Shown: positions 7,910 through 19,115 of the stretch, piece after piece | Layout of the letters: each line of letters opens with the position of its first letter | Numbering within the stretch: the first letter of the stretch is position 1 | NCBI GenBank assembly: GCA_902604065.1 | Contig: CACKXF010000013.1 | Coordinates: 1 to 34,990 of the forward strand | From: an uncultured Pelagibacteraceae bacterium | Lineage (GTDB): Bacteria > Pseudomonadota > Alphaproteobacteria > Pelagibacterales > Pelagibacteraceae | Length of the DNA stretch: 34,990 nucleotides | Reading direction: 5' to 3' | Made by a program: the position numbers and the translations under genes | Notes under the pieces: generated by a model | Databases searched by the model: none | Told to the model about the DNA's origin: nothing | The model's input: only the letters and a program-made list of their open reading frames with translations

Positions 7910-9139
7910 ATGTCTTATATAAGATATAAAAATAATAATCTATTTGTGGAGAATGTCTCTGTTAGAAGACTGACGTCAAAATTTAGCACTCCCTTTTATC
8001 TTTATTCAGAAAGTAATATTATTGAAAATTACAAATCATTTTCAAATAATTTTAAAAAATCTAAGCCATTAATTTGTTTTTCCGTAAAAGCAAATTCCAA
8101 TATTCAAATTTTAAAAGTTTTAAAAAAGATGGGATCAGGTGCAGACGTCGTTTCTGGAGGTGAATTACTTAAAGCTATTAAATCTGGCATACAACCCAGT
8201 AAAATTGTTTTCTCTGGTGTTGGTAAAACAGAGGAAGAAATAAGATTGGCTATAAAAAGAAATATCTTATTGATAAATGTGGAGTCAGAAAATGAAGCTG
8301 TATTGATTAATAAAATCGCAGGTAAATTAAAAAAAAAGATTGCTATAGGTATCAGGCTGAATCCAGATATCAATGCACCGACACATAAAAAAATTTCTAC
8401 AGGTAAAGCGGAAGACAAATTTGGTCTTTCGAAAACAAATTTAATTTCATTTTGTCTTAATATTAAAAAATTGAAAAATTTGAGATTAAATGCAATAAGT
8501 GTACATATTGGTAGTCAAATATTAAGCGAAAATCCTTTTAAAAAAACTTTAAAAGTCTTAGAGGAAATAATTAATAAAACAAAAATTAACTTCAAGTTCG
8601 TGGATCTTGGTGGTGGGTTTGGTATTACTTACAAAAGGAATGACAGAAAAATAAATCTTAAAAACTATTCAAATTTAGTAGAAAAATTTAGACAGAAATA
8701 TAATTGTAGCATAATTTTTGAACCAGGACGGGCGATAGTAGGTAATACAGCTATCTTAGTCGCTAAAGTTCAGTACTTAAAAAAAGGTTCTAATAAAACA
8801 TTTGCAATTTTAAATGCTGGTATGAATGATTTTATGAGAACTGCACTTTATGATGCTGTTCATAACATAATTCCAGTAATTAAAAATGTTAATAAAAATA
8901 ATGGTCCTTTAGAATTTGTCGGTCCAATATGTGAGACTACTTGCAAATTCATTAAATATAATAAATACCAAAGACTTAATCAATCTGATTACGTCGCTAT
9001 CTCAGACGTCGGAGCTTACGGAGCTTCTTTGTCCTCAAATTATAATACTAAACCTTTAATAGCTGAAATAATTATAAATAAATTTAAAGCTAGAGTTATT
9101 AGAAAAAAACAAGATATAAAAAGCTTACTCAACCAATAA
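7910..9139 (+). CDS. lysA: Diaminopimelate decarboxylase
   Basis: PFYLYSESNI, CFSVKANSNIQILK (PLP lysine), HIGSQI, DLGGGFGI, EPGRAIVGNTA, GPICETTCKF. Confidence 0.96.
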   Translation: MSYIRYKNNNLFVENVSVRRLTSKFSTPFYLYSESNIIENYKSFSNNFKKSKPLICFSVKANSNIQILKVLKKMGSGADVVSGGELLKAIKSGIQPSKIVFSGVGKTEEEIRLAIKRNILLINVESENEAVLINKIAGKLKKKIAIGIRLNPDINAPTHKKISTGKAEDKFGLSKTNLISFCLNIKKLKNLRLNAISVHIGSQILSENPFKKTLKVLEEIINKTKINFKFVDLGGGFGITYKRNDRKINLKNYSNLVEKFRQKYNCSIIFEPGRAIVGNTAILVAKVQYLKKGSNKTFAILNAGMNDFMRTALYDAVHNIIPVIKNVNKNNGPLEFVGPICETTCKFIKYNKYQRLNQSDYVAISDVGAYGASLSSNYNTKPLIAEIIINKFKARVIRKKQDIKSLLNQ

Positions 9140-9846
9140 TGCAATTTATAAGATCGCTCTTATTTACCATATTATTTTATTTAACCTTAATATTAGTTTT
9201 TGTTTTAGCCATACCAACATTAATTCTACCGAGTAAAGCTACTTTAGTCTGTGGAAAGATATTGGCATATATGATTATATTTTTATTAAGGTTTATATTG
9301 GGAGTTAAAGTTACTTTTTCTGGAATAGAAAATTTAAATAAAAACGAGAGATTTTTTGTTGCAAGTGCACACCAATCTTTACTTGAAACATTCATACTCC
9401 AAGCCCCTTTGCACTATCCCATTTTTATTCTTAAAAAGGAGCTTCTAAAAATTCCATTATTTGGTTGGTATTTAAAAAAAATTGGTTCAATTGATATTGT
9501 AAGAGACACTACTACCAAAGATAATTTAAATTTTTTCGATAAAATTAAAAATAATATTGAGAGTAGTAAAAGACCTCTATTAATTTTTCCACAAGGGACA
9601 AGAGTAAAATTTGGTGAAAGACCGCCATTTAAAAAAGGTGCTGGTAGAATTTACGAAGTATTAAATTTGCCTTGTGTTCCTGTTGCGTTAAACACAGGAA
9701 AAGTTTGGCCAAAAAACAGTTTTTTGAAATATAATCACGACATTGAAATATCTTTCTTAGAACCTATTGAGCCCGGAAAAGATAAAAATGTTTTTATAAG
9801 TGATTTAGAGACTAAAATATATTCTTCTATTGATAATTTAAATTAA
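9139..9846 (+). CDS. plsC: 1-acyl-sn-glycerol-3-phosphate acyltransferase
   Basis: AHQSLLETF (HX4E/D motif), KKELLKIPLFGWYLKKIGSIDIVRD, FPQGTRVKFGERPPFKKGAGRI, PVALNTG. Confidence 0.92.
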   Translation: MQFIRSLLFTILFYLTLILVFVLAIPTLILPSKATLVCGKILAYMIIFLLRFILGVKVTFSGIENLNKNERFFVASAHQSLLETFILQAPLHYPIFILKKELLKIPLFGWYLKKIGSIDIVRDTTTKDNLNFFDKIKNNIESSKRPLLIFPQGTRVKFGERPPFKKGAGRIYEVLNLPCVPVALNTGKVWPKNSFLKYNHDIEISFLEPIEPGKDKNVFISDLETKIYSSIDNLN

Positions 9847-10748
9847 TTCTTTTTTCTTCCAAAGTCAGGGGAATCGACATCTTGACCGGCTTTAACAATC
9901 TCTTTTCTAACATTCTTGGTTGAAGCAAATATTTTCAAAAGTTTATCACCATTTTTCTCTGTGATTGCTTTTTTAAATTCATCAATGTTCTTCGAGAATT
10001 CATCTAAAATCTTTATAATATTTTCACTATTATCAATGAAAATATCTTTCCACATTAAAGGATCTGAAGATGCAATACGAGTAAAGTCTCTTAAACCTCC
10101 TGCACTATATTTGATAATTTCATTTTTGAATTTTTCATCGGTGTTTATTGCGGTTATTACAATATTATATGCTACCGCATGGGGCAAATGGCTCGTAAGA
10201 GCAAGTATATGATCGTGCTCATCAATACTCATTAGTTTTACCTTGCTCCCTAAAAATTCCCAGAATTTTTTTAATTTTTCAACTTTATCTTTGTTTGAGT
10301 TCTTGGTGTCACAAATTATTGTCCATCTATTTTTAAACAAATCTTTAAAACCAGCGGAAGGACCACTTTCTTCGGTTCCCGCTATAGGATGAGATGCTAT
10401 CCAGAAAATATTTGTTAAATTAAAATTTTCAAATATTTTATTTACTTCTTTTTTTACTGAACCAGTATCTGTAATTATTGCACCCTTTTTAAACGTGTCT
10501 TTTACAGAGAGTAATACTTCTTTGTAAGAGCTAAGAGGAATAGCAAGAATTATTAAATCTGAGTCTTTTACTGCAGATTGAATATCTTTTGAAACGTCGC
10601 TGCATAATTTTTCTTTTTTAATAGTTTCAACCACATCCTTTGATTTATCAAAAACTGTAATCGTTTTACTAATTTCATTATTATTTATGTTTCTCAAAAT
10701 TGACGAACCTATTAAACCGCAACCAATTATAGTTATTTTTTCGAACAT
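9843..10748 (-). CDS. Prephenate/arogenate (cyclohexadienyl) dehydrogenase
   Basis: ITIIGCGLIGSSILR NAD-binding motif, DTGSVKKEV, HPIAGTEESGPSAG, LTSHLPHAVAY. TyrA/TyrC family. Confidence 0.92.
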   Translation of the reverse strand: MFEKITIIGCGLIGSSILRNINNNEISKTITVFDKSKDVVETIKKEKLCSDVSKDIQSAVKDSDLIILAIPLSSYKEVLLSVKDTFKKGAIITDTGSVKKEVNKIFENFNLTNIFWIASHPIAGTEESGPSAGFKDLFKNRWTIICDTKNSNKDKVEKLKKFWEFLGSKVKLMSIDEHDHILALTSHLPHAVAYNIVITAINTDEKFKNEIIKYSAGGLRDFTRIASSDPLMWKDIFIDNSENIIKILDEFSKNIDEFKKAITEKNGDKLLKIFASTKNVRKEIVKAGQDVDSPDFGRKKN

Positions 10749-11824
10749 TAAATTATCTTCCTTAAAGTCTTAATAAATTTTTTATTTTCCAAATTATTTC
10801 CAACTGTTATTCTTAAAGAATTTTTGATCTTATATACATCCATTTTTCTGACCAGGATTCCACTTTTAGCTAATTTCAAAAATATTTTTTTTGAGTTTCC
10901 TCTAATCCTATTAAAGTTAACAAGTAAAAAATTTCCATAACTAAAATTAGTTTCTATACCTAAATTTTTAAAATTATTATAGAAATTTTTAGTCCATTTA
11001 TTAACGTGTTTTATTTCTTTGTTTAACCACTTAACATCTTTCATCGACTCCGCTGCAGCAAATAAACCGGCTCTGTTTATATTAAAAGGTGGTTTAATTT
11101 GATTCAATGCATTAATCAAATTTTTGGGGCCATACCCCCATCCAACCCTTAGTCCAGCAAGACCATAAATTTTTGAAAATGTTCTTGTAATTATAACATT
11201 TTTAGAATTAGAGAATAATTTCATCCCGGGAATGTAATTTTTATCTTTCACATATTCAAAGTAAGCATCATCAACAACTAACAAAATATTGCTTCTTAAT
11301 TTTTTTCTTAATCTTAATAATTCTTTTTTACTAATAATTGTCCCTGTTGGGTTATTAGGATTAGCTAAAAAAACGATTTTTGTTTTTTTAGTAACTTTTG
11401 AAAGGATATTTTCCACAGATATTCTAAAGTTTTTTTCTTTAGCAAATTTAACCTTAGCTCCATAAATTTTGCTATAAATTCTGTAAATTATAAAACTAAA
11501 CTCAGGGACAATTACTTCATCATTTTTATTAATAAATGATTTGCATATTAACTCAAATATCTGATCAGAGCCTGATCCTAGTATAATTCTTTTAGGATCA
11601 AGTTTAAATTTTTTAGCTAGTACATTTCTGAGAAAAATACCGTCTGAGTCAGGATATCTTTTTAAATTTTTTGCTACTTTGTTAAATTCTTTTATTGCTC
11701 TTGGACTAGGGCCCAATGCAGACTCATTAGCTGAAAGTTTAATTTTTGCTGCTTTCTGCTTGAATAAACTTAATCCAGCAACATACTTATCAGCATTAAT
11801 TTTTTTTGGCTTAGGTAAACTCAT
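10748..11824 (-). CDS. hisC: Histidinol-phosphate aminotransferase
   Basis: KLSANESALGPSPRAI, ILGSGSDQIFELI, FLANPNNPTGTI, RTFSKIYGLAGLRVGWGYG (PLP lysine). Confidence 0.94.
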   Translation of the reverse strand: MSLPKPKKINADKYVAGLSLFKQKAAKIKLSANESALGPSPRAIKEFNKVAKNLKRYPDSDGIFLRNVLAKKFKLDPKRIILGSGSDQIFELICKSFINKNDEVIVPEFSFIIYRIYSKIYGAKVKFAKEKNFRISVENILSKVTKKTKIVFLANPNNPTGTIISKKELLRLRKKLRSNILLVVDDAYFEYVKDKNYIPGMKLFSNSKNVIITRTFSKIYGLAGLRVGWGYGPKNLINALNQIKPPFNINRAGLFAAAESMKDVKWLNKEIKHVNKWTKNFYNNFKNLGIETNFSYGNFLLVNFNRIRGNSKKIFLKLAKSGILVRKMDVYKIKNSLRITVGNNLENKKFIKTLRKII

Positions 11825-11881
11825 TTTATTTTATTTAATATATAAAAAGCATTAGTAATGCTAGTTTCATTACATATGAAT

Positions 11882-11910
11882 TTGACAAGTTTACGACTAT
11901 TTAGTATTAA
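11882..11910 (+). promoter_or_regulatory. Putative sigma70-type promoter for the SAM-II/metX transcript
   Basis: TTGACA (11882-11887), 17-bp spacer, TATTAA (11905-11910). The projected start (about 11917) falls at the 5' edge of the riboswitch. Confidence 0.65.
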
Positions 11911-11916
11911 TTCTCG

Positions 11917-11970
11917 AAAGGCGCCGATTTAACCAAATTGCAGGCGCTTGATAAATGTAGCTAAACAGGA
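11917..11970 (+). ncRNA. SAM-II riboswitch (S-adenosylmethionine) upstream of metX
   Basis: AAAGGCGCCGATTTAACCAAATTGCAGGCGCTTGATAAATGTAGCTAAACAGGA closely matches the recalled SAM-II core (GCGC-UGAUUUAACC..UUGCA-GCGC..UGAUAAAUGUAGCUAAA..AGG). P1 is 11919-11925/11943-11949. Positioned directly upstream of metX, a known SAM-II target. Confidence 0.95.
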
Positions 11971-11973
11971 GAT

Positions 11974-12000
11974 AGCCCAGTTTAGCTGGGCTTTTTTTTT
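11974..12000 (+). terminator. Intrinsic terminator (expression platform of the SAM-II riboswitch)
   Basis: AGCCCAG (11974-11980) - TTTAG - CTGGGCT (11986-11992), then a run of 9 T ending 2 nt before the metX ATG. Confidence 0.9.
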
Positions 12001-12002
12001 GG

Positions 12003-13142
12003 ATGAATAGTAAACTTGAAAATATAAAGAAACTTGATGTGTCAAAACCACTTAAATTGGATTGTGGAAAGACCATTAATAATTTTCCACTAGCATATGA
12101 AACTTACGGAAAATTAAACTCGAATAAAAATAACGCTATTTTAGTTTTTCATGCTTTGACTGGTGATCAATTCGTTACTGGAACCAACCCTATTACAAAT
12201 AAAGAAGGGTGGTGGGTTACTGCAGTTGGCCCTGGCAAAGCTATAGATACAAACAAATATTTTGTAATTTGTGCTAATGTGATTGGAGGTTGCATGGGTT
12301 CTTTGGGGCCAAGAAATATCAATCCTGAAACCAAACAGCCTTATGGATTAGATTTTCCAGTCATTACAATTAAGGATATGGTTAGGGCCCAAGAGTCTTT
12401 GCTCGAACATCTTGGAATAAAAAAACTTTTATGCGCAACTGGTGGATCAATGGGTGGTATGCAACTTTTACAATTTTGCGCTACTTTTCCAGACAGAACT
12501 TTTTCAGCGATACCAATAGCATGTAGCTCTAGTCATAGCGCACAAAATATAGCTTTAAATGAATTAGCTAGACAAGCTATTATGGCTGACCCAGTTTGGG
12601 ACAAAGGTAAATATATTCTTAAAAATGTTCAGCCGAAAAATGGTTTAGCAGTTGCAAGAATGGTCGGTCATATTAGTTATTTATCTGAAAAAGGTATGCA
12701 GGAAAAATTTGGAAGAAAACTACAAGAAAAAGCCGATTATGAATTTAGTTTTAATGCAGATTTTCAAGTTGAAAGTTACTTAAGACACCAAGGCTACGCA
12801 TTTGTAGAAAGATTTGATGCTAATTCTGTTTTATATATTTCAAGAGCTATGGATTATTTTGATCTAACGAAACAATTTAAAGGTGGTCTCGTTGAAGCTT
12901 TTAAGAGTCAGAAAACAAAATTTTTAATCATATCGTTTTCTTCTGATTGGCTTTATACAACGAAAGAGAATAAGGATATAGTTATAGCCTTAAATGCTTC
13001 CGGTGCTGATGTCTCGTATTCAGAGATAATAACAGACAAAGGGCATGACTCATTTCTTCTTGATGAACCAGATTTTTTAAAAACTTTAAAGAGTTTTATA
13101 GACTCGATGCAAGATAAATTTAATAATGAAAAAAGAATTTAA
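12003..13142 (+). CDS. metX: Homoserine O-acetyl/succinyltransferase
   Basis: LAYETYGKLN, HALTGDQF, GGSMGGMQLLQF nucleophile elbow, SSDWLYTT, GHDSFLLDEPDF. Confidence 0.95.
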   Translation: MNSKLENIKKLDVSKPLKLDCGKTINNFPLAYETYGKLNSNKNNAILVFHALTGDQFVTGTNPITNKEGWWVTAVGPGKAIDTNKYFVICANVIGGCMGSLGPRNINPETKQPYGLDFPVITIKDMVRAQESLLEHLGIKKLLCATGGSMGGMQLLQFCATFPDRTFSAIPIACSSSHSAQNIALNELARQAIMADPVWDKGKYILKNVQPKNGLAVARMVGHISYLSEKGMQEKFGRKLQEKADYEFSFNADFQVESYLRHQGYAFVERFDANSVLYISRAMDYFDLTKQFKGGLVEAFKSQKTKFLIISFSSDWLYTTKENKDIVIALNASGADVSYSEIITDKGHDSFLLDEPDFLKTLKSFIDSMQDKFNNEKRI

Positions 13143-13719
13143 AGTAATTTCAGACTTGCTTCACGATAACACAAGAGTACTTGATGTAGGTTGTGGAGAT
13201 GGATCCTTAATGAATTTTCTCAAAGAGGAAAAGAATATTGAAGTGCGAGGATTAGAACTTAATCAAGATAATGTTCAACAATGTATTCACAAAGGTTTAC
13301 CAGTAATTCAAGGTAATGCAGAAACAGAACTCCACCAATTTCCTGATCAATCTTTTGATTATGTGGTTCTTAGTCAAACGCTACAAGCTTTTTACAATCC
13401 TGAAAAAGTACTAAAAGAACTTTTACGAATTGGAAAATCGGTAGTAATTTCGATTCCGAATTTTGGGTACTGGAAAGTAAGGACTAAACTTTTATTTTTT
13501 GGTAAAATGCCAGTAACAAAAACCTTGCCAAATACATGGTATAATACACCAAATTTACATATGTGCTCAATTAAGGATCTTTTTAATTTTTGTGATGAAA
13601 AAAAAATTAAAATTAAAAGAGTTGTGGGTGTTAATGAAGATAAAACATCTCTAATTAAAAAAAATAATTTAGAAATCAAAAATCTCTTTTCAAAATTAGG
13701 AATTTTTTTAATAGGATAA
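13126..13719 (+). CDS. metW: Methionine biosynthesis protein MetW (SAM-dependent methyltransferase fold)
   Basis: TRVLDVGCGDGSLMNFL, RGLELNQDNVQQCIHKGLPVIQGNAE, FDYVVLSQTLQAFYNPEKVLKELLRIGK, FPNFGYW-type motif. 17-bp overlap with metX. Confidence 0.93.
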   Translation: MKKEFKVISDLLHDNTRVLDVGCGDGSLMNFLKEEKNIEVRGLELNQDNVQQCIHKGLPVIQGNAETELHQFPDQSFDYVVLSQTLQAFYNPEKVLKELLRIGKSVVISIPNFGYWKVRTKLLFFGKMPVTKTLPNTWYNTPNLHMCSIKDLFNFCDEKKIKIKRVVGVNEDKTSLIKKNNLEIKNLFSKLGIFLIG

Positions 13720-13720
13720 T

Positions 13721-14479
13721 ATGAAAATAGAAATTATTCCTTGCTTAAAAGATAATTATAGCTATTTAATTTTTGAACAAGAAACTAACACTGTATCAAT
13801 AGTTGATCCCTCGGAATTTAATGCTTGTGATAAAATAATTAGCAAATATGAAAGATTAGATTTTATTTTAAATACACACCATCATTTTGATCATGTTGAT
13901 GGCAATATAAGATTAAAAGAAAAATATAATTCAAAAGTTTTAGGTTTTAGTGGTGATAAAAATCGTATCCCTGGAATTGATATTCTTTTGAAAGAAAATC
14001 AAAAAAAAAGAATCGGAAATTTAGAATTTAATGTTATTTTTGTTCCAGGCCATACTAAAGGTCATATTGCTTTTTACTTTAAAAAAGAAAAAATTGTATT
14101 TACAGGCGATACTTTGTTCTCTTTAGGGTGTGGTAAAGTTTTTGAAGGAACACATAAAGACATGTTTAATTCTTTAAATAAACTTAAAAATCTTCCACCA
14201 GAAACAAAAGTATATTGTGGACACGAATATACAAAAAATAATTTAGATTTCTGTCTGATGCACCAATCAAATAACTCTGCCTTAAAAGAAAAATCTTTAC
14301 AAATTTTTTCTAAATTAAAAGATAAATTTCCAACTATACCAACTAGTATAGGTGAAGAGCTTAAAACAAATATTTTTCTCAAATGCGATGATAAAAATCT
14401 TAAAGAAGCTTTAAATCTAAAAGATTCACCAGATCATGAAATTTTTAGCAAATTGCGAGATTTAAAGGATGCTTTTTGA
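13721..14479 (+). CDS. gloB: Hydroxyacylglutathione hydrolase (glyoxalase II)
   Basis: LNTHHHFDHVDGN (THXHXDH-type), PGHTKGHIAFYF, FTGDTLFSLGCGKVFEG, CGHEYTKNNL. Confidence 0.93.
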   Translation: MKIEIIPCLKDNYSYLIFEQETNTVSIVDPSEFNACDKIISKYERLDFILNTHHHFDHVDGNIRLKEKYNSKVLGFSGDKNRIPGIDILLKENQKKRIGNLEFNVIFVPGHTKGHIAFYFKKEKIVFTGDTLFSLGCGKVFEGTHKDMFNSLNKLKNLPPETKVYCGHEYTKNNLDFCLMHQSNNSALKEKSLQIFSKLKDKFPTIPTSIGEELKTNIFLKCDDKNLKEALNLKDSPDHEIFSKLRDLKDAF

Positions 14480-14490
14480 CCTCAATATTC

Positions 14491-14518
14491 TTGACTTGAT
14501 TTTATTGCGGGCTATATT
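14491..14518 (+). promoter_or_regulatory. Putative promoter for rplU-rpmA(-obgE)
   Basis: TTGACT (14491-14496), 16-bp spacer, TATATT (14513-14518), about 26 nt upstream of the rplU ATG. Confidence 0.6.
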
Positions 14519-14544
14519 GCTTGAAAACTGAAAAAAGAGAACTT

Positions 14545-14961
14545 ATGACATTTGCAATAATTGAAACAGGTGGAAAACAATACAAAGTTTCAACTAGTAA
14601 AATACTAGAAATAGAAAAGTTAGACGTTAAAAAAGGTGAGACTATAAAATTTAAAAATGTTTTACTTTTAAACGACAACAAAAATACCGAAATTGGAAAT
14701 CCAAGTATTGAAGGTGCTACAGTTGAGGCTAAACTTCTAGACGTAGTTAAAGATAGAACAATTTTAGTTTTTCATAAAAGAAGAAGAAAACACTCAAGAA
14801 AGAAAAATGGCCATCGACAACAACACTCAAAAATACAAATTACAAAAATTTTAGCTAAAGATGGAAAGATTATTGATGAAGCTAAGATAATTGAAAAAAA
14901 GAAAATTATTAAAGAGGAAAAAAAAGATATAAAAAAAAGAGTTGATAAAAAGGTAAAATAA
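14545..14961 (+). CDS. rplU: 50S ribosomal protein L21 with Lys-rich C-terminal extension
   Basis: MTFAIIETGGKQYKVSTSK...VFHKRRRKHSRKKNGHRQQHSKIQITKI. ATG at 14545. The track's TTG start at 14521 sits just after the -10 box and is unlikely. Confidence 0.94.
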   Translation: MTFAIIETGGKQYKVSTSKILEIEKLDVKKGETIKFKNVLLLNDNKNTEIGNPSIEGATVEAKLLDVVKDRTILVFHKRRRKHSRKKNGHRQQHSKIQITKILAKDGKIIDEAKIIEKKKIIKEEKKDIKKRVDKKVK

Positions 14962-15216
14962 ATGGCAACGAAAAAAGCAGGCGGTTCATCACGTAACGGA
15001 CGAGATAGTAAAGGTCGTAGACTAGGAGTGAAAAGATATGGTGATGAAAAAGTTATTCCAGGAAACATAATTGTAAGACAAAGAGGAACCAAAATCCACC
15101 CAGGTGATAATGTTGGAATGGGCAAAGATCATTCAATTTACTCTCTTATAAAAGGTAAAGTAAAATTTAAAAAATCAAAACTTAACAGAACTTTTGTGTC
15201 TGTAATTCCTAATTAA
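14962..15216 (+). CDS. rpmA: 50S ribosomal protein L27
   Basis: [58 protein letters not shown]. Confidence 0.97.
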   Translation: MATKKAGGSSRNGRDSKGRRLGVKRYGDEKVIPGNIIVRQRGTKIHPGDNVGMGKDHSIYSLIKGKVKFKKSKLNRTFVSVIPN

Positions 15217-15219
15217 AAA

Positions 15220-17317
<2,098 letters not shown>

Positions 17318-17318
17318 T

Positions 17319-18560
17319 ATGAAAAATATTTTATTAATCGGAAAAAAATCAAAAAAAGCTTACGAAAATTTAAAGAAGATAAATCATAAAAAAATAAATA
17401 AAACATTAGATGACTATATTAAATTGATTTTATCAAATAAAAATAAAATTATTAAAGAAAATATCAAAGACGTTAAAAATTTGAAAAGAAAAAATATTTT
17501 AGATAGGCTGGTACTTGATGAAAAAAAAATAGCTAGTATTGTTAAATCAATCAATGCAATTAAAAAATTTCCAAACCCTGTAGGAAAAGTTTTAGAAACT
17601 TGGGTGGGGAAAAATAAATTAAGAATAAAAAGAGTTACTACTCCAATAGGAATTATTGGAATAATATATGAAAGTAGGCCAAATGTAACAGCCGATGTTG
17701 CTGCTTTATGTCTTAAGTCGTATAATTGTGCAATATTGCGTGGAGGAAGTGAAGCTTATCACTCTAATAAGATACTCTCTGAATTGTTTAGAAAGTCTCT
17801 AAAAAAAAATAAAATTGATCAAAATTGTTTACAATTTATAAAAAATAAAAATAGAAAAGTTGTAGATTTCTTGTTATCTAAAATGAGCAATTATATCGAT
17901 GTTATTGTTCCTAGAGGCGGTAAAGGTTTGGTTGCTAAAGTGCAAAAATCATCGAATGTGCATGTAATAGGTCATCTTGAAGGTCTTTGCCATATCTATT
18001 TAGATAAAGAAAGTAACCTTAATAATGCAATAAAAATTATTGTTAATGCAAAAATGAGGAGGACTAGCATTTGTGGAGCATTAGAAACATTATTGATAAA
18101 TGAAAAAATATTAAAAACAAATGGCATTCAAGTTATTAAAGCTTTAATTGAAAGTGGATGTGAAGTTATTGTTGATAAAAAAATAAATAAATTATTCAAA
18201 AATAATTTGAAATTAGCTAAAGAAAAAGATTGGAGAACTGAGTATCTAGACTCAAAAATATCTATTAAAAGTGTTAAAAATGTTCAAGAAGCAGTCTTAC
18301 ATATACTAAGATATGGAACAATGCACACTGACTGTATAATTTCCAGCAATAAAAAAAATACAGAATATTTTTTAAAAAATGTGAATAGTGCTATAGCAAT
18401 GCACAATGTTTCAACACAATTTGCTGATGGAGGAGAATTTGGTTTTGGAGGAGAAATAGGTATTTCAACAAATAAACTTCCTCCTCGAGGGCCAGTAGGA
18501 TTAAACCAACTTACTTCTTATAAATATATTGTTCTTGGTAAAAATATTGTTAGAAAATGA
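17319..18560 (+). CDS. proA: Glutamate-5-semialdehyde dehydrogenase (gamma-glutamyl phosphate reductase)
   Basis: TPIGIIGIIYESRPNVTADVAALCLKSYNCAILRGGSEAYHSN, VPRGGKGLV, RRTSICGALETLLI, HTDCIIS. Confidence 0.95.
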   Translation: MKNILLIGKKSKKAYENLKKINHKKINKTLDDYIKLILSNKNKIIKENIKDVKNLKRKNILDRLVLDEKKIASIVKSINAIKKFPNPVGKVLETWVGKNKLRIKRVTTPIGIIGIIYESRPNVTADVAALCLKSYNCAILRGGSEAYHSNKILSELFRKSLKKNKIDQNCLQFIKNKNRKVVDFLLSKMSNYIDVIVPRGGKGLVAKVQKSSNVHVIGHLEGLCHIYLDKESNLNNAIKIIVNAKMRRTSICGALETLLINEKILKTNGIQVIKALIESGCEVIVDKKINKLFKNNLKLAKEKDWRTEYLDSKISIKSVKNVQEAVLHILRYGTMHTDCIISSNKKNTEYFLKNVNSAIAMHNVSTQFADGGEFGFGGEIGISTNKLPPRGPVGLNQLTSYKYIVLGKNIVRK

Positions 18561-18566
18561 ATATGA

Positions 18567-19115
18567 ATGTTGAATAATAATAAAAAAAAAATTGGTTTAT
18601 TGGGAGGAAGTTTCGATCCTCCTCATAAAGGGCATATCTACATAAGTAAAAAAAGTTTAAAACTTTTGAGATTAAATAAAATTATTTGGGCAATTACAGA
18701 ACAAAATCCCTTAAAAAAGAAACCACTATTATCATTGTCTCAAAGAAAAAAACTATGTCTTAAATTAATAAAAAATAATAAAAAGATACAACTCAAATAT
18801 TTAGAAGATAAAATTAAGTCTAAAACTTCAATAGCCCTAATCAAATATTTAAAAAAATTTCATAATTATAATATTTTTTTTATTGTTGGTTCAGATAAAA
18901 TTTTGGAGTTACATAAGTGGAAAAATTATAAACAAATACTTAAAATCACTAATTTAGTTGTTTTTTCTAGAAAAGGATTTGATACAAAAGCTAAAAAATC
19001 TGCTATAATGAAAAAATTAAACAATAAAAATATAACTTTTTTTAAAAAATTGAGGATAAACGTATCTTCAACGCGGTTGAGAAATAAAATTATTAATGGA
19101 AGTAAAAGAAATTAA
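18567..19115 (+). CDS. nadD: Nicotinate-nucleotide adenylyltransferase
   Basis: KIGLLGGSFDPPHKGHIYISK, ITEQNPLKKK, FFIVGSDKILELHKWKNYKQI, VSSTRLRNKI. Confidence 0.93.
   Translation: MLNNNKKKIGLLGGSFDPPHKGHIYISKKSLKLLRLNKIIWAITEQNPLKKKPLLSLSQRKKLCLKLIKNNKKIQLKYLEDKIKSKTSIALIKYLKKFHNYNIFFIVGSDKILELHKWKNYKQILKITNLVVFSRKGFDTKAKKSAIMKKLNNKNITFFKKLRINVSSTRLRNKIINGSKRN

Noticed and set aside
9355-9385. PlsC HX4D motif reading HQSLLE (E instead of D)
   Set aside because: The HQSxxE form is, as far as I recall, common in alphaproteobacterial PlsC proteins and is not a clear anomaly.
11888-12002. Second (tandem) riboswitch such as SAM-V near metX
   Set aside because: Only one aptamer-like core is visible and the ATG follows the terminator immediately, leaving no space for another.
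14772-15125. 117-aa antisense ORF spanning the rplU/rpmA junction
   Set aside because: Composition (FFFLECFLLLL and similar) is the complement of Lys-rich ribosomal proteins; no supporting features.
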